64,000 bases of DNA from SIG603 sp963621245 (GTDB lineage Bacteria; Bacillota; Clostridia; Oscillospirales; Acutalibacteraceae): the NCBI GenBank assembly GCA_963621245.1, contig CAVFCW010000003.1:1-64000 (forward strand), written 5' to 3'. The translations under genes were made by a program, and so were the position numbers. The notes beneath the pieces were generated by a model that worked only from the letters and a program-made list of their open reading frames with translations, made no database searches and had not been told where the DNA came from. Every line of letters begins with the position of its first letter. The first letter of the stretch is position 1. Below are positions 15,552 through 23,677 of the stretch, piece by piece.

Positions 15552-16826
15552 TTATGCCGGGAAGAAAGGATATGCGATGGGAAGTAATACCATGCAGATG
15601 ATGAATGATACCAATATAAGCGGCAAGCCTGCCTTTACGTAATCGGTGAACTTGTATCCGCCGATGCCGACAACCATCGTGTTTGCGGGCATTCCGATAG
15701 GTGTTGCATATGCGCAAGAACCTGCGATAACTGTTGCGATAACAACTGCTCTCGGGTCTGCACCGAGGCCGTTAGCAAGTGAAACTGCGATCGGAACCAT
15801 GAGGGCTGTTGTTGCTGTGTTTGACATAAAGTTTGTCATAGCACATGTTACAACGAAGATAACAAGGAGAAGTATCATCGGGCTTACATCCTTGCCGAGG
15901 AGATCGATAAGTCCGTCTGCGATCATTGTGCCTGCTCCGCTTGAATCAAGTGCGGATGCAAGAGCAAGTGAACCGCCGAAGAGGAAAACTGTCTTGAGGT
16001 CGATTGACTTAAGAGCTGTTTTCTCATCGATAACACCCGTGAGAATAAGTATGATTGCGCCGATTGAAGCCGAAACCTGAAGCTTAATGCCGATCTGGCT
16101 CTCAAAAATCATGGCGAGAATTGCGAGGATAAGAACTGCGAGGGACATAATCTGCTTCCACTTGGGAACATTCGAGAAGTCCTTCAGAGCATAGTTGTCA
16201 TCGTCGGCATCAAGCGCCTTAGTCTCCTTGGGGAGAAGCTTGTAGCCGAAAAGTGCGAAGAAAATAATTCCTGCGATAAGCATCGGGCCGCCTACGATGA
16301 TGTACTCGAAGAAGCTTGTCTGAATTCCGAGCTCCTGTAAAGCACTCACACCGAAGAGATTTCCGGGTGCGCCGATGATTGAAAGGTTTCCGCCCAATGC
16401 ACAGGCAAATACAAGCGGCATTAAGAGGTGACTGCGGCTGTATCCGCTGTCTGCCGAGATTCCGATGATAACCGGAATGAGAACCGCTGCCGTTCCGGTA
16501 TTTGAAAGGAAACCGGACATTACGCCTGCAATTACCATTATTGCTATGATAAGGCTGCGCTCTGTTTTTGCGAATTTAGTAACCAAGCCGCCGATTTTGT
16601 TTGCCATGCCTGTCTCAAACAAAGCCTGACCTACAACGAACATTGCAACGCAAAGAATAACGTTGGAATCGACATAACCTGCAAATGCTGTTTTTGCGTC
16701 CAAAACACCTGTTACACACAGACCTACGGAAACAATGGTAGCCGTCAGACCAAGCGGGATTTTTTCCAGCACAAACATAATGACCGCAAATGCCAGAAAC
16801 AATAGGGTGATGACTGATGCACTCAT
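15552..16826 (-). CDS. SLC13/DASS-type dicarboxylate transporter
   Basis: A 424-residue membrane protein with about 11 hydrophobic helices in two inverted halves. Each half carries the family's Ser-Asn-Thr hairpin motif: FLSNTGTAAVLIPV in the first half and FMSNTATTALMVPIAV in the second. These bind the carboxylate and sodium in DASS carriers. It is the first gene of the transporter-ttdA-ttdB operon, so tartrate, malate or succinate is the likely cargo. GGAGG precedes the ATG. Two operator-like sites and a strong promoter lie upstream. Confidence 0.88.
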   Translation of the reverse strand: MSASVITLLFLAFAVIMFVLEKIPLGLTATIVSVGLCVTGVLDAKTAFAGYVDSNVILCVAMFVVGQALFETGMANKIGGLVTKFAKTERSLIIAIMVIAGVMSGFLSNTGTAAVLIPVIIGISADSGYSRSHLLMPLVFACALGGNLSIIGAPGNLFGVSALQELGIQTSFFEYIIVGGPMLIAGIIFFALFGYKLLPKETKALDADDDNYALKDFSNVPKWKQIMSLAVLILAILAMIFESQIGIKLQVSASIGAIILILTGVIDEKTALKSIDLKTVFLFGGSLALASALDSSGAGTMIADGLIDLLGKDVSPMILLLVIFVVTCAMTNFMSNTATTALMVPIAVSLANGLGADPRAVVIATVIAGSCAYATPIGMPANTMVVGIGGYKFTDYVKAGLPLILVSFIICMVLLPIAYPFFPA

Positions 16827-16855
16827 TGAAATTTTGCCTCCAAATTTTGATATTT

Positions 16856-16870
16856 AATATTGTATCCAAT
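16856..16870. promoter_or_regulatory. GntR-type operator copy
   Basis: AATATTGTATCCAAT differs by one base in its core from the perfect palindrome over the GntR promoter (18528-18545). It lies 30 bases before the transporter start, inside the leader. Confidence 0.55.
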
Positions 16871-16984
16871 CCACAGGATAAATATATGCCGAACCGGTAC
16901 CTGTTCGGGTTTTCACAAGGTAACCAAAGTTACCTAAATGACTTAAGAAAATTTATTAAAACTGAGGTAAGATATTTGATACTT

Positions 16985-17038
16985 GATATTGTATCCATTT
17001 GTTGACTATAATATACTCCTCTGTTCTCAAAAAGTCAA
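16985..17038 (-). promoter_or_regulatory. Promoter and operator of the transporter-ttdAB operon
   Basis: On the minus strand TTGACT (17038-17033), a 17-base spacer, then TATATT (17015-17010). Just downstream lies GATATTGTATCCATT (16985-16999), a second operator-like copy placed to block early transcription. The leader from here to the gene is about 170 bases and otherwise empty. Confidence 0.7.
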
Positions 17039-17237
17039 TACTTTTTTAATAGATTTTTTAAAGTTTAGCACAATAGCAAATACGCACATATCTTCTTTGT
17101 GCAAGGTCTACAAGCAAATTTCCAAACAAGAAATTTTAGATACATCTAACTTTCAAAAGTATTTTGCCTGTCTTTCAAGAACTTGAAAAGAAATTTCAAA
17201 AAGGCTTTCAAAATTCTTTTTCACACGAATTTACACG
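17039..17237. other. AT-rich gap without a gene
   Basis: Between the promoter at 17038 and the GntR terminator I see only AT-rich DNA. No open frame has a ribosome binding site. Confidence 0.5.
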
Positions 17238-17263
17238 AAAAAAAGGAGAAGACTAACTTCTCC
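17238..17263 (-). terminator. Terminator of the GntR pair
   Basis: GGAGAAG pairs with CTTCTCC and seven T follow on the minus strand. It begins directly after the stop codon of the second GntR gene. Confidence 0.85.
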
Positions 17264-17264
17264 C

Positions 17265-17924
17265 TCATTCCGTTATTTTAAGATGTGAAAGCACATTGAC
17301 AAGACTTCGCATGATGTGAGCTTCCATAAGGTCGCCCGCAAGCTTTTCGTTTCTTGCCTCGAGCGCACAGAGAATTTTGTGGTGCTCCTCCATACTTATG
17401 TGAGCATAATTCTCCTGAGTCACTTTGTGTCCCATGGAAAGACCGTTCCACATGCTCTGCAAAAGCTCTTTCATAGCGTCGTTATCTGCAGCCGTCCATA
17501 TTGCCATGTGAAATTCTTGATTCTGTCGGCTGTAACTTGTGCTGTCGTCTCTTGCAAGTGCTTTTTCGGCTTCTTCATATGCCTCTTTAACCGCCGTAAT
17601 GTCGGCGTTTCTTCTGCACACGAGAATAACCGCCGCTTTTTCAAGTGCGGCACGGGTCTCGTAGTGATCCCTAAGCCGCTTTTCGCTCATTCCAAGGACT
17701 ATTGCGCCTCGGTTCGGCCTCAATTCGATAAGACCCTCTCTCTCGAGCATTTGAAAAGCTTCGCGGATTGGCGTTGCCGAAACTCCCAGCTGCTTCGCCG
17801 TGTCTTTTAGTGTAAGTTCCTGTCCTTCTGCAAACTGATGGCTGAGTATCGCCTCACGTAAGGCAGACGCAACTCGGTCACGGGCGGGAAGCATCTGAAT
17901 GGGGTTTAACGGAGATAAGCTCAT
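17265..17924 (-). CDS. GntR/FadR-family regulator (second of the pair)
   Basis: A 219-residue regulator. The winged helix includes LTLKDTAKQLGVSATPIREAFQMLEREGLIELRPNRGAIV, quoted here only by its ends LTLKDTAKQLG and REGLIELRPNRGA. The FCD ligand domain has the metal-site pattern EFHMAIWTAADN and ...HHKILCALEARN with a later His in MEAHIMRS. FCD regulators sense carboxylic acids. Its ATG overlaps the preceding GntR stop (ATGA). It probably controls the ttd operon and possibly the CitM gene. Confidence 0.9.
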   Translation of the reverse strand: MSLSPLNPIQMLPARDRVASALREAILSHQFAEGQELTLKDTAKQLGVSATPIREAFQMLEREGLIELRPNRGAIVLGMSEKRLRDHYETRAALEKAAVILVCRRNADITAVKEAYEEAEKALARDDSTSYSRQNQEFHMAIWTAADNDAMKELLQSMWNGLSMGHKVTQENYAHISMEEHHKILCALEARNEKLAGDLMEAHIMRSLVNVLSHLKITE

Positions 17925-18499
17925 CTATCAAGCTCCTTCGCCGCTTTGTCAGCTAAATCGTTATAGTACTTGCGGATGTACGGCACAACCTCTCTTCCCT
18001 CGTTGAAGGCGTCAATAATAGCCTGATTGTTAGGTAAAAGATCCTCGTCGGTAAAATCAACGAGAGTTTTAAGTGCTTTGAGGAGCATTCTGCGCTGAAT
18101 CTCAAATCTCTGGCTTACAGCCGGATTATCGAGTGCTTCCGCAATGGCAAGGTGAAAATCCCAGTCGGTGGTGAGCTTAGGCAAGCCGGTCTGACGAAGC
18201 GTCGGCTCTGCTAGAGTATAAATCTCACACTCCATTGCAGCCAAGACAGAAAAGCTCTGTCTGATTCTTGAAGATCTTGCTCCGACAACCTTGATGTGCC
18301 TGTTCGGAAGTCGAATTAAAAGTCCCTCATTCTGCAATTGCTGCAAAGCCTCTCTGACGGGAATACGGCTTATGCCAAGCTGAGCGGCAATATCCATTTG
18401 TCTTAATTCCATTCCGTCTGTAAGAGTTCCTCTGTAAATTTCACGGCGAAGTGCGTCTGCAGCCTGATCCTTCAAAGGGACAACGGTAACATTATCCAT
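17921..18499 (-). CDS. GntR/FadR-family regulator (first of the pair)
   Basis: Start taken at MDNVTV (18499) behind AAAGGAGAA; 192 residues. The HTH shows MDIAAQLGISRIPVREALQQL. The FCD domain is short: it keeps DFHLAIAEALDNP but the usual final His helix is reduced to a divergent end. It may therefore bind ligand differently or pair with the second GntR as a heterodimer. An 18-base perfect palindrome covers its own -10 region, implying autorepression by one or both proteins. Confidence 0.88.
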   Translation of the reverse strand: MDNVTVVPLKDQAADALRREIYRGTLTDGMELRQMDIAAQLGISRIPVREALQQLQNEGLLIRLPNRHIKVVGARSSRIRQSFSVLAAMECEIYTLAEPTLRQTGLPKLTTDWDFHLAIAEALDNPAVSQRFEIQRRMLLKALKTLVDFTDEDLLPNNQAIIDAFNEGREVVPYIRKYYNDLADKAAKELDR

Positions 18500-18527
18500 A
18501 GTAAAATTCTCCTTTCTGTTCATCATC

Positions 18528-18559
18528 AATATTGTATACAATATTTGTCATCCAGTCAA
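18528..18559 (-). promoter_or_regulatory. Autoregulated GntR promoter with perfect palindrome
   Basis: On the minus strand TTGACT (18559-18554), a 17-base spacer, then TACAAT (18536-18531). The perfect 18-base palindrome AATATTGTATACAATATT (18528-18545) covers the -10 box. Related copies lie at 16856, 16985 and 23476. Confidence 0.8.
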
Positions 18560-18623
18560 GTACATTATATAGTATTTGGGAGCATTTAGTCAACTTTTCT
18601 AAATAAAATGTAATATAGATAAA

Positions 18624-18653
18624 TAAAAAAGCCACAGCTGTTAAGCTGTGGCT
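18624..18653 (-). terminator. Terminator of the tRNA-Ser pair
   Basis: AGCCACAGCT pairs with AGCTGTGGCT, followed by six T on the minus strand, directly after the tRNA 3' end. Confidence 0.85.
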
Positions 18654-18742
18654 GGCGCAGAAGGAGGGATTTGAACCCTCGCGCCGGTTACCCGACCTAC
18701 TCCCTTAGCAGGGGAGCCCCTTCACCACTTGGGTACTTCTGC
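18653..18742 (-). tRNA. tRNA-Ser (anticodon GCT)
   Basis: A long-variable-arm tRNA. Acceptor arms GCAGAAG/CTTCTGC and encoded CCA. Anticodon stem CTCCC/GGGAG encloses CTGCTAA, giving GCT. The T-loop is GGTTCAAATCC. Confidence 0.95.
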
Positions 18743-18789
18743 AAGCTGGTGAAGTTATTAAAAATAACTTATTCTCTTATAATAAGAGA

Positions 18790-18878
18790 TGGCGGAGAGA
18801 AAGGGATTCGAACCCTTGGTACGTTGCCGCATCACTAGTTTTCAAGACTAGCTCCTTAAACCACTCGGACATCTCTCC
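18790..18878 (-). tRNA. tRNA-Ser (anticodon TGA)
   Basis: Class II tRNA with acceptor GGAGAGA, encoded CCA and a long variable arm. Anticodon stem CTAGT/ACTAG encloses CTTGAAA, giving TGA. It lies 47 bases upstream of tRNA-Ser(GCT), probably in one transcript. Confidence 0.95.
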
Positions 18879-18996
18879 GTATCAAGCTCTACGATAATAC
18901 CATAAAACGAGATATATGTCAAGCATTATTTTAAATTTATCGTTATTTTTTAATATTTTCACATTTTTATATTTCAAAAGCCGATTAAAGCACAAA

Positions 18997-19034
18997 CAAA
19001 AAACGGCTCTTCAACTAAGAAAAGCCGTTTTTTT
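18997..19034 (-). terminator. Terminator of the 19037-20563 gene
   Basis: AAACGGCT pairs with AGCCGTTT around a 14-base loop; a T-run follows on the minus strand. Confidence 0.75.
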
Positions 19035-19036
19035 GC

Positions 19037-20563
19037 TTAAGCGTAATAACTGTCTATTGTCGGATTATCTATGTTTATCTCGTAAACATTGCTGAACGAT
19101 CCGTAAATTTTCTTTCCGTTCTTCACGGTGTAGCCTCTGACTTTATAGAAATAAGATCCACTTGTCTTGAGGTTGCCTCTTGTATAAATCGGATTTTTCA
19201 CCGTTCTTGCAAGCGTAAATCCGCTTGTCGAAGAGTATCCCGAGCACCAAACTTCGTATCGTGTTGCACCATCAACCTTGTTCCATGTGAGCTTAAGTCT
19301 TCCGCCGCTCACCGTTACGTGCGCACTCGGCTTCCACATTGTGGTTCTTGCGCTTCTTATCGCTGACGCGCTTCCCGTATAGGTTTTGTTTTTATAATTG
19401 GTATACGGCACTATCTTGTAGTAATAGGTCTTATTAAACGCAAGGTGAGTATCGTAAAAACAATTTGTGGAGTTATTCTTTATCGTTTTTCTCAAAGAAT
19501 AAGTTCCGTTCTTTGACGTCGCACGATAGATTTTATAACCCGAGGCAGCCGAATTCGGCGACCAATAGAGCTTAATAATATCGCAGCCACGGCTCATGGC
19601 GTTAAACGACGACATCTTGGGAGTTCCGACGGTAACACTACATTTTTGCGACATAGAGCCATCGCTCGATTTAACCGTTACCGTTGCTGAGCCTGTGCCC
19701 ACTGCGGTAAGCTGACCTGAAGAGCCGACCTTAACAACGTTTGTGTTTGACGAAGACCACTTGACGGAAAGCGACGAAGGAGTTACCTTTGCGCTGAGCA
19801 TAGCAGTCGAACCGATTGTCATATTAAGGTTTGTTTTGCTTATTGTGAGGCTTTTTTCGGGTGATGTTTTGATTATTATGTAATTTCTGTGGGACAAATC
19901 CGACATAGGCGCAATTACGTTGGCATAGGTTGACTGCCAAGCTTTGTTTTCGCCCAAACTGTCGCCCCAATAAATCATGAGGTGATTGTCCTCACCGCCG
20001 CTTAGTGAATCAGGGAAATTAGTGAAACCGAGAACCAAATCTCCCTTTTCAAGGTGTCCGCTGTAAAGCATGGAATTCAAATCGGAATAGACATAAGCGC
20101 GAAGGTTGCTGTTTTGAAGCAAAGCATACCAGTTGCTTGCGCCCGCCATGGCGTCATAATATCTTCCCGAATTCCAGTAAAATATATTGCCTCGGCGCAT
20201 AAAATCCATCATTGCGGTTCCGTTAAGTCCCGCTTTTCTGCAGGCATGAGCGACAAATCCCGCGCAGTTCAATCCGGTCATTCCATTGTAACTCGTGTCG
20301 CCGTTCGGAGACTGAAAGTCGCCCGAAACATATCTTGTTCCGAGATAATAATTGTCGTGCTCGTGAGAAGAAAGCCAGTTAACAAGGCTTTCTCTGCTCA
20401 TACCGTAATTCTCAAGATATTCGCTGCCGTAAGCATTCTTACCGATTTCGCTTTGAACGGTACCCCAACTCCTTTTCTCTGCAAAGACGCTCATAGGGAA
20501 ACAAGTAAGAAAGATTGCGACAGTCAGCATAAGCGAAACAAGCCGCACAGATTGTTTTTTCAT
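19037..20563 (-). CDS. Secreted Cys/His peptidase-like protein with Big2 and Fn3 domains
   Basis: 508 residues with a signal peptide ending near SVFAEK. Residues 30-235 look like a papain-type NlpC/P60 or CHAP-like domain. The probable nucleophile is in GLNCAGFVAHACRKAG and the His in EDNHLMIYWGD. A bacterial Ig-like (Big2) domain follows at about 237-312 (LNMTIGSTAMLSAKVTP, SVKWSSSNTNVVKV, GTGSATVTVKS). Two fibronectin-III-like repeats make up the rest (YKIYRATSKNGTYS and YEVWCSGYSSTSGF). It probably hydrolyses or binds cell-wall peptide outside the cell. The catalytic assignment is from motif spacing only. Confidence 0.75.
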   Translation of the reverse strand: MKKQSVRLVSLMLTVAIFLTCFPMSVFAEKRSWGTVQSEIGKNAYGSEYLENYGMSRESLVNWLSSHEHDNYYLGTRYVSGDFQSPNGDTSYNGMTGLNCAGFVAHACRKAGLNGTAMMDFMRRGNIFYWNSGRYYDAMAGASNWYALLQNSNLRAYVYSDLNSMLYSGHLEKGDLVLGFTNFPDSLSGGEDNHLMIYWGDSLGENKAWQSTYANVIAPMSDLSHRNYIIIKTSPEKSLTISKTNLNMTIGSTAMLSAKVTPSSLSVKWSSSNTNVVKVGSSGQLTAVGTGSATVTVKSSDGSMSQKCSVTVGTPKMSSFNAMSRGCDIIKLYWSPNSAASGYKIYRATSKNGTYSLRKTIKNNSTNCFYDTHLAFNKTYYYKIVPYTNYKNKTYTGSASAIRSARTTMWKPSAHVTVSGGRLKLTWNKVDGATRYEVWCSGYSSTSGFTLARTVKNPIYTRGNLKTSGSYFYKVRGYTVKNGKKIYGSFSNVYEINIDNPTIDSYYA

Positions 20564-20600
20564 GGTACAACCCCCAATATTTTATATTTAGATATAGTTT

Positions 20601-21134
20601 TTAAAGTCTGACGACAGTCGGCTCGTGGTGAAGAGCGGGAATTATTTTTTCCTTTAAGTCACTCACCTTTATTCTCAGGCTCGAAGTATTGATGCACGGA
20701 TGACATCCGAAATATTCGGCGTTCAAAACATCCTCATCGATAAGCAGTTTAACTGCGTTCTCTTTGTCGTTCATAAGCCCAAGAACGCTGACCGAACCGG
20801 GAGTAATATCGAGATATTTCTCCATGTATTCTTCCCCCGCAAACGAAAGCCGTGAAGAATTAATCTGAGCGGAAATATCTTTCGTCTTGAATTTTTTGTC
20901 TGCCGGTATCATCAAAAGGTAAAATGCCGTTTGCTGTCTGTTGCAAAGAAAAAGATTCTTGCATATCACCGCATTAAGACACTTATCAATCTCCTCGCAG
21001 ACCTCCATGGTCATTGCCGGCTCGTGGTCTATTCTGTCGTATTCAACACCTAGGTCGTCAAGAAAATCATAGCACCTTATTTCCTTTTGAAGTCTGCCGC
21101 TCTCATCAAGCGGTCGGCCCTTTAAAAGCTCCAT
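20601..21134 (-). CDS. Prolyl-tRNA editing (ProX/YbaK-like) protein
   Basis: A 177-residue YbaK/INS-type deacylase. It begins with the usual helix (LLKGRPL...KEIRCYDFLDDLGVEYDRIDH, key part LGVEYDRIDHEPAMTMEV). It has CKNLFLCNRQQTAFYLLMI with the conserved Lys that positions Ala-tRNA-Pro, then SSRLSFAGEEYMEKYLDITPGSVS, of which LDITPGSVSVLGL is diagnostic. The end PCINTSSLRIKVSDL is typical. It hydrolyses mischarged Ala-tRNA-Pro. GGAGGATAG precedes the ATG. Confidence 0.9.
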   Translation of the reverse strand: MELLKGRPLDESGRLQKEIRCYDFLDDLGVEYDRIDHEPAMTMEVCEEIDKCLNAVICKNLFLCNRQQTAFYLLMIPADKKFKTKDISAQINSSRLSFAGEEYMEKYLDITPGSVSVLGLMNDKENAVKLLIDEDVLNAEYFGCHPCINTSSLRIKVSDLKEKIIPALHHEPTVVRL

Positions 21135-21236
21135 ACCTATCCTCCGTTTTGGATTATATATATATATTTTACAACCACTAAAGTAAAAAATAAAGACTGT
21201 ATTATATATATCGGCACTTTATACAAAAAACGAAAA

Positions 21237-21262
21237 AGAACCGCTCATAAAGGGCGGTTCTT
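21237..21262 (-). terminator. Terminator of the carbonic anhydrase gene
   Basis: AGAACCGC pairs with GCGGTTCT and five T follow on the minus strand, about 140 bases past the stop. The intervening DNA (21263-21400) shows no gene. Confidence 0.65.
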
Positions 21263-21400
21263 CTCCGGTCTTTTTGTGAAATAAAGGAAGTATGCTTTGG
21301 AGTGTGTGAATAAACTGAATATAATAGGAAATCACAAAAAGTTACAAGGTATTTAAAAGCAAGTGCATGTAATCTGAATATCTTTTGTCGGCTTATGTGT

Positions 21401-21973
21401 TTATAAAAACTCTACGCTACCGTCCTCGATGTGATACATAGCTCCGATAACTCTAAGCCCAGTCTCGGCTTCGATGTTGCTGATTGAGAGACTGCTCTCA
21501 ATCACTCTCACGCTGTGAAGAACATTCTTACAGCTTGCCTTATAGGGGTCTTTTTCATCGCCTATCGCCTTTCGTATCTCATCTGTGATAAAACGGATGT
21601 AGCCCGTCGGCTCATGATTTATAGCCGCGTCCACCGCACCGCAACGGGTGTGTCCCAAAACAACAACAAGCTTGCACCCCAAATGCTCTGCCGCATACTC
21701 AATGCTGCCGAGCTGGTGATCATCGATGACATTTCCCGCCAGACGTATCACAAACAATTCTCCTATACCCGCCGAGAAAATATGCTCGGGAATTACCCTC
21801 GAGTCGGAACAGGTGACGATTATCGCATAAGGCGATTGCCCCTCTGTTGCCGTGGTGTAACGGATGCGCTTTGAGATGTTGCTGTGATTTTTCTTGGCGT
21901 TCAAATACTTCGAGTTACCCGAAGCCAATCGATAAATGGCGTTAGCCGCCGATGTGATTTCTGCCTGCTGCAT
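21401..21973 (-). CDS. Beta-class carbonic anhydrase
   Basis: Start taken at the ATG at 21973 (MQQAEIT), which has GGAGG seven bases upstream; 190 residues. Zinc ligands and the catalytic dyad are visible in VTCSDSRVIPEHIFSAGIGE (Cys, Asp, Arg) and VLGHTRCGAVDAAI (His, Cys). It interconverts CO2 and bicarbonate. It lies downstream of the CitM gene but a terminator separates them. Bicarbonate or CO2 supply for carboxylation is a possible role. Confidence 0.93.
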   Translation of the reverse strand: MQQAEITSAANAIYRLASGNSKYLNAKKNHSNISKRIRYTTATEGQSPYAIIVTCSDSRVIPEHIFSAGIGELFVIRLAGNVIDDHQLGSIEYAAEHLGCKLVVVLGHTRCGAVDAAINHEPTGYIRFITDEIRKAIGDEKDPYKASCKNVLHSVRVIESSLSISNIEAETGLRVIGAMYHIEDGSVEFL

Positions 21974-21987
21974 AACGGAACCTCCCG

Positions 21988-22030
21988 AAAAAAGCACTGC
22001 CCGACTGCCCCACGCTTGGGACGGTCGGGC
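21988..22030 (-). terminator. Terminator of the first CitM gene
   Basis: GCCCGAC pairs with GTCGGGC, with further pairing in the loop; AGTGCTTTTTT follows on the minus strand. Confidence 0.8.
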
Positions 22031-22060
22031 AACTGATAAGAAGTTAGGATAGTGGATGTC

Positions 22061-23395
22061 TTAGAATGTGATAACTCCGAGTACCAAACCTGCTACCAAG
22101 CAGATGATTGATACGCCCCACTGCCATGTGAAGCAGAACTTGATGTGATCCTTGATCTCAACGCCCGCAAGGCCGATACCGAGGTATGTAGCCGGAGCAA
22201 CAGGGCTGATGAATGTAGCGCAGTTACGGCAAACAACCATTGCGATTGCGATGTGCATGGGGTTAACACCGAACTGATTACCAACACTGATGAGAACAGG
22301 GAGAAGTCCGTAGAAATAGGAGTCTGTATCGAAGAGGAGTGCGAGCGGTACGCTGAGCACGCCGATGATGATCGGTAAGAAACGACCGAGAGATGTGGGG
22401 ATGAAGCTTGCCATAACGATAGCCATCTCCTCCATGATGCCGCTCTTCTGGAGAACACCGAGGAATACGCCGGCACACATGATTGTGGATGCCATTGTGA
22501 GACCTGCTGCAGCATGGCTCTTGATGATGCTGTTCTGAAGCTTCTTGCCGTGATAGTTAACAAAGATTGCAATTGCGCAACCTACCATGAATACATAGTA
22601 GCTCGGGAATTTGTCCCAAACGAGAACTGCGATAACTGCGATTGTGATGATAACGTTGATAACGAAGTTCTTCGGACGAAGGAGAGTTGAATCCTTCTCG
22701 CCAGCCTCGGAATCGTCGTACTTGTCAGCGTCCTCAATAGCTGCGTCGCCGAGCTTTGCGATACGCTTCTTCTCCTGGAAGCCCCAGAAGATTGCTGTGC
22801 CGACAGCAAGGATGAGACCGACGATCTGCATGGGAATGATGTGGCTCCAGAGCTCGTTTGACTCAACGCCGAGAACGGATGCCGCACGCATTGTGGGGCC
22901 GCCCCAAGGCAAGAGGTTCATAACGCCCATGGATGTGACGCATATCAAAAGAAGCGTCTCACGTCTCATGTGAAGTCTCTTGTAAACAGGAAGCATAGCG
23001 GGGATTGTGATAAGGAATGTGGAAGCTCCGCCGCCGTCGAGATGACCGATAACTGCGATAAGGCAAGTCATAAGGGTAACGCCGATGATGTTGTTGCCGA
23101 CCTTTTTCATCAAAGCGTTGATAACGGTGTCAAACATTCCGGCATCAGTCATAATACCGAAGAACAGCACCGAGAAGATGAACAGTATCGCCGTACCGTG
23201 TACGCCTGATACACCTTCCTTAATAAACCCTGCCATTTCGTCGAGGGAGAAGGTTTTTGTTACTACCAAAATGATAGCAGTGATTGTAGAAACACTGACA
23301 AAAGCCAGTGAGGGGACCGTGACATTGCGCAGTAAGAGCACAATGACTGCAATAACTGTGGCAAAGCCAAGTAATGCAAGAATGGTTTCGCTCAT
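22061..23395 (-). CDS. citM: CitMHS-family citrate-metal/proton symporter (first copy)
   Basis: ATG at 23395 preferred over the in-frame TTG at 23404, which is too close to its AAAGGA. The protein has 444 residues and about 12 helices. CitMHS hallmarks are GHLDGGGASTFLITIPAMLPV near residue 120, MNLLPWGGPTMRAASVLG and the C-terminal ATFISPVAPATYLGIGLAG. A charged cytoplasmic loop (DAAIEDADKYDDSEAGEKD) divides the halves. These carriers import citrate complexed with Mg2+ or Ca2+. It lies beside a hybrid kinase and regulator and near citDEF, so citrate is the likely cargo. A GntR-type site overlaps its promoter. Confidence 0.9.
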   Translation of the reverse strand: MSETILALLGFATVIAVIVLLLRNVTVPSLAFVSVSTITAIILVVTKTFSLDEMAGFIKEGVSGVHGTAILFIFSVLFFGIMTDAGMFDTVINALMKKVGNNIIGVTLMTCLIAVIGHLDGGGASTFLITIPAMLPVYKRLHMRRETLLLICVTSMGVMNLLPWGGPTMRAASVLGVESNELWSHIIPMQIVGLILAVGTAIFWGFQEKKRIAKLGDAAIEDADKYDDSEAGEKDSTLLRPKNFVINVIITIAVIAVLVWDKFPSYYVFMVGCAIAIFVNYHGKKLQNSIIKSHAAAGLTMASTIMCAGVFLGVLQKSGIMEEMAIVMASFIPTSLGRFLPIIIGVLSVPLALLFDTDSYFYGLLPVLISVGNQFGVNPMHIAIAMVVCRNCATFISPVAPATYLGIGLAGVEIKDHIKFCFTWQWGVSIICLVAGLVLGVITF

Positions 23396-23468
23396 TTGTG
23401 TCAAATCCTTTCATTTTTACCGAACTTATTGCGGAGGTTTTATCGGCTTTTCCCCGCCGGTTTGTAAT

Positions 23469-23483
23469 TATTATATGTATACA
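23469..23483 (-). promoter_or_regulatory. CitM promoter -10 with GntR-like core
   Basis: On the minus strand TATAAT (23474-23469) is immediately preceded by ATTGTATACA, which contains the palindromic core TGTATACA (23476-23483) seen in the ttd-region operators. Confidence 0.55.
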
Positions 23484-23528
23484 ATCTTAAACACCAAATA
23501 GCTTTATGTTACGGTTTATTAAGAGATG

Positions 23529-23546
23529 CCTTAATATTTATTAAGA
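23529..23546. promoter_or_regulatory. Citrate-box candidate (copy 1)
   Basis: CCTTAATATTTATTAAGA, a near-palindrome, stands about 135 bases before the CitM start. The identical 18 bases occur 108 bases before citD of the first citrate lyase operon (29581-29598). Confidence 0.6.
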
Positions 23547-23550
23547 TACG

Positions 23551-23580
23551 AAAAAATCACCCCGTACGAGGTGATTTTTT
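23551..23580. terminator. Terminator of the hybrid kinase gene
   Basis: AAAAAATCACC pairs with GGTGATTTTTT. It separates the kinase transcript from the CitM promoter. Confidence 0.85.
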
Positions 23581-23677
23581 GTGTATGTTAAATATCTTTA
23601 TTTGGTTTCGGCATACTTTTCCATTCCGTTCGGTAAAGTGACGACAAAATACCGCCAAAAACGGTTTTTCCCATATT

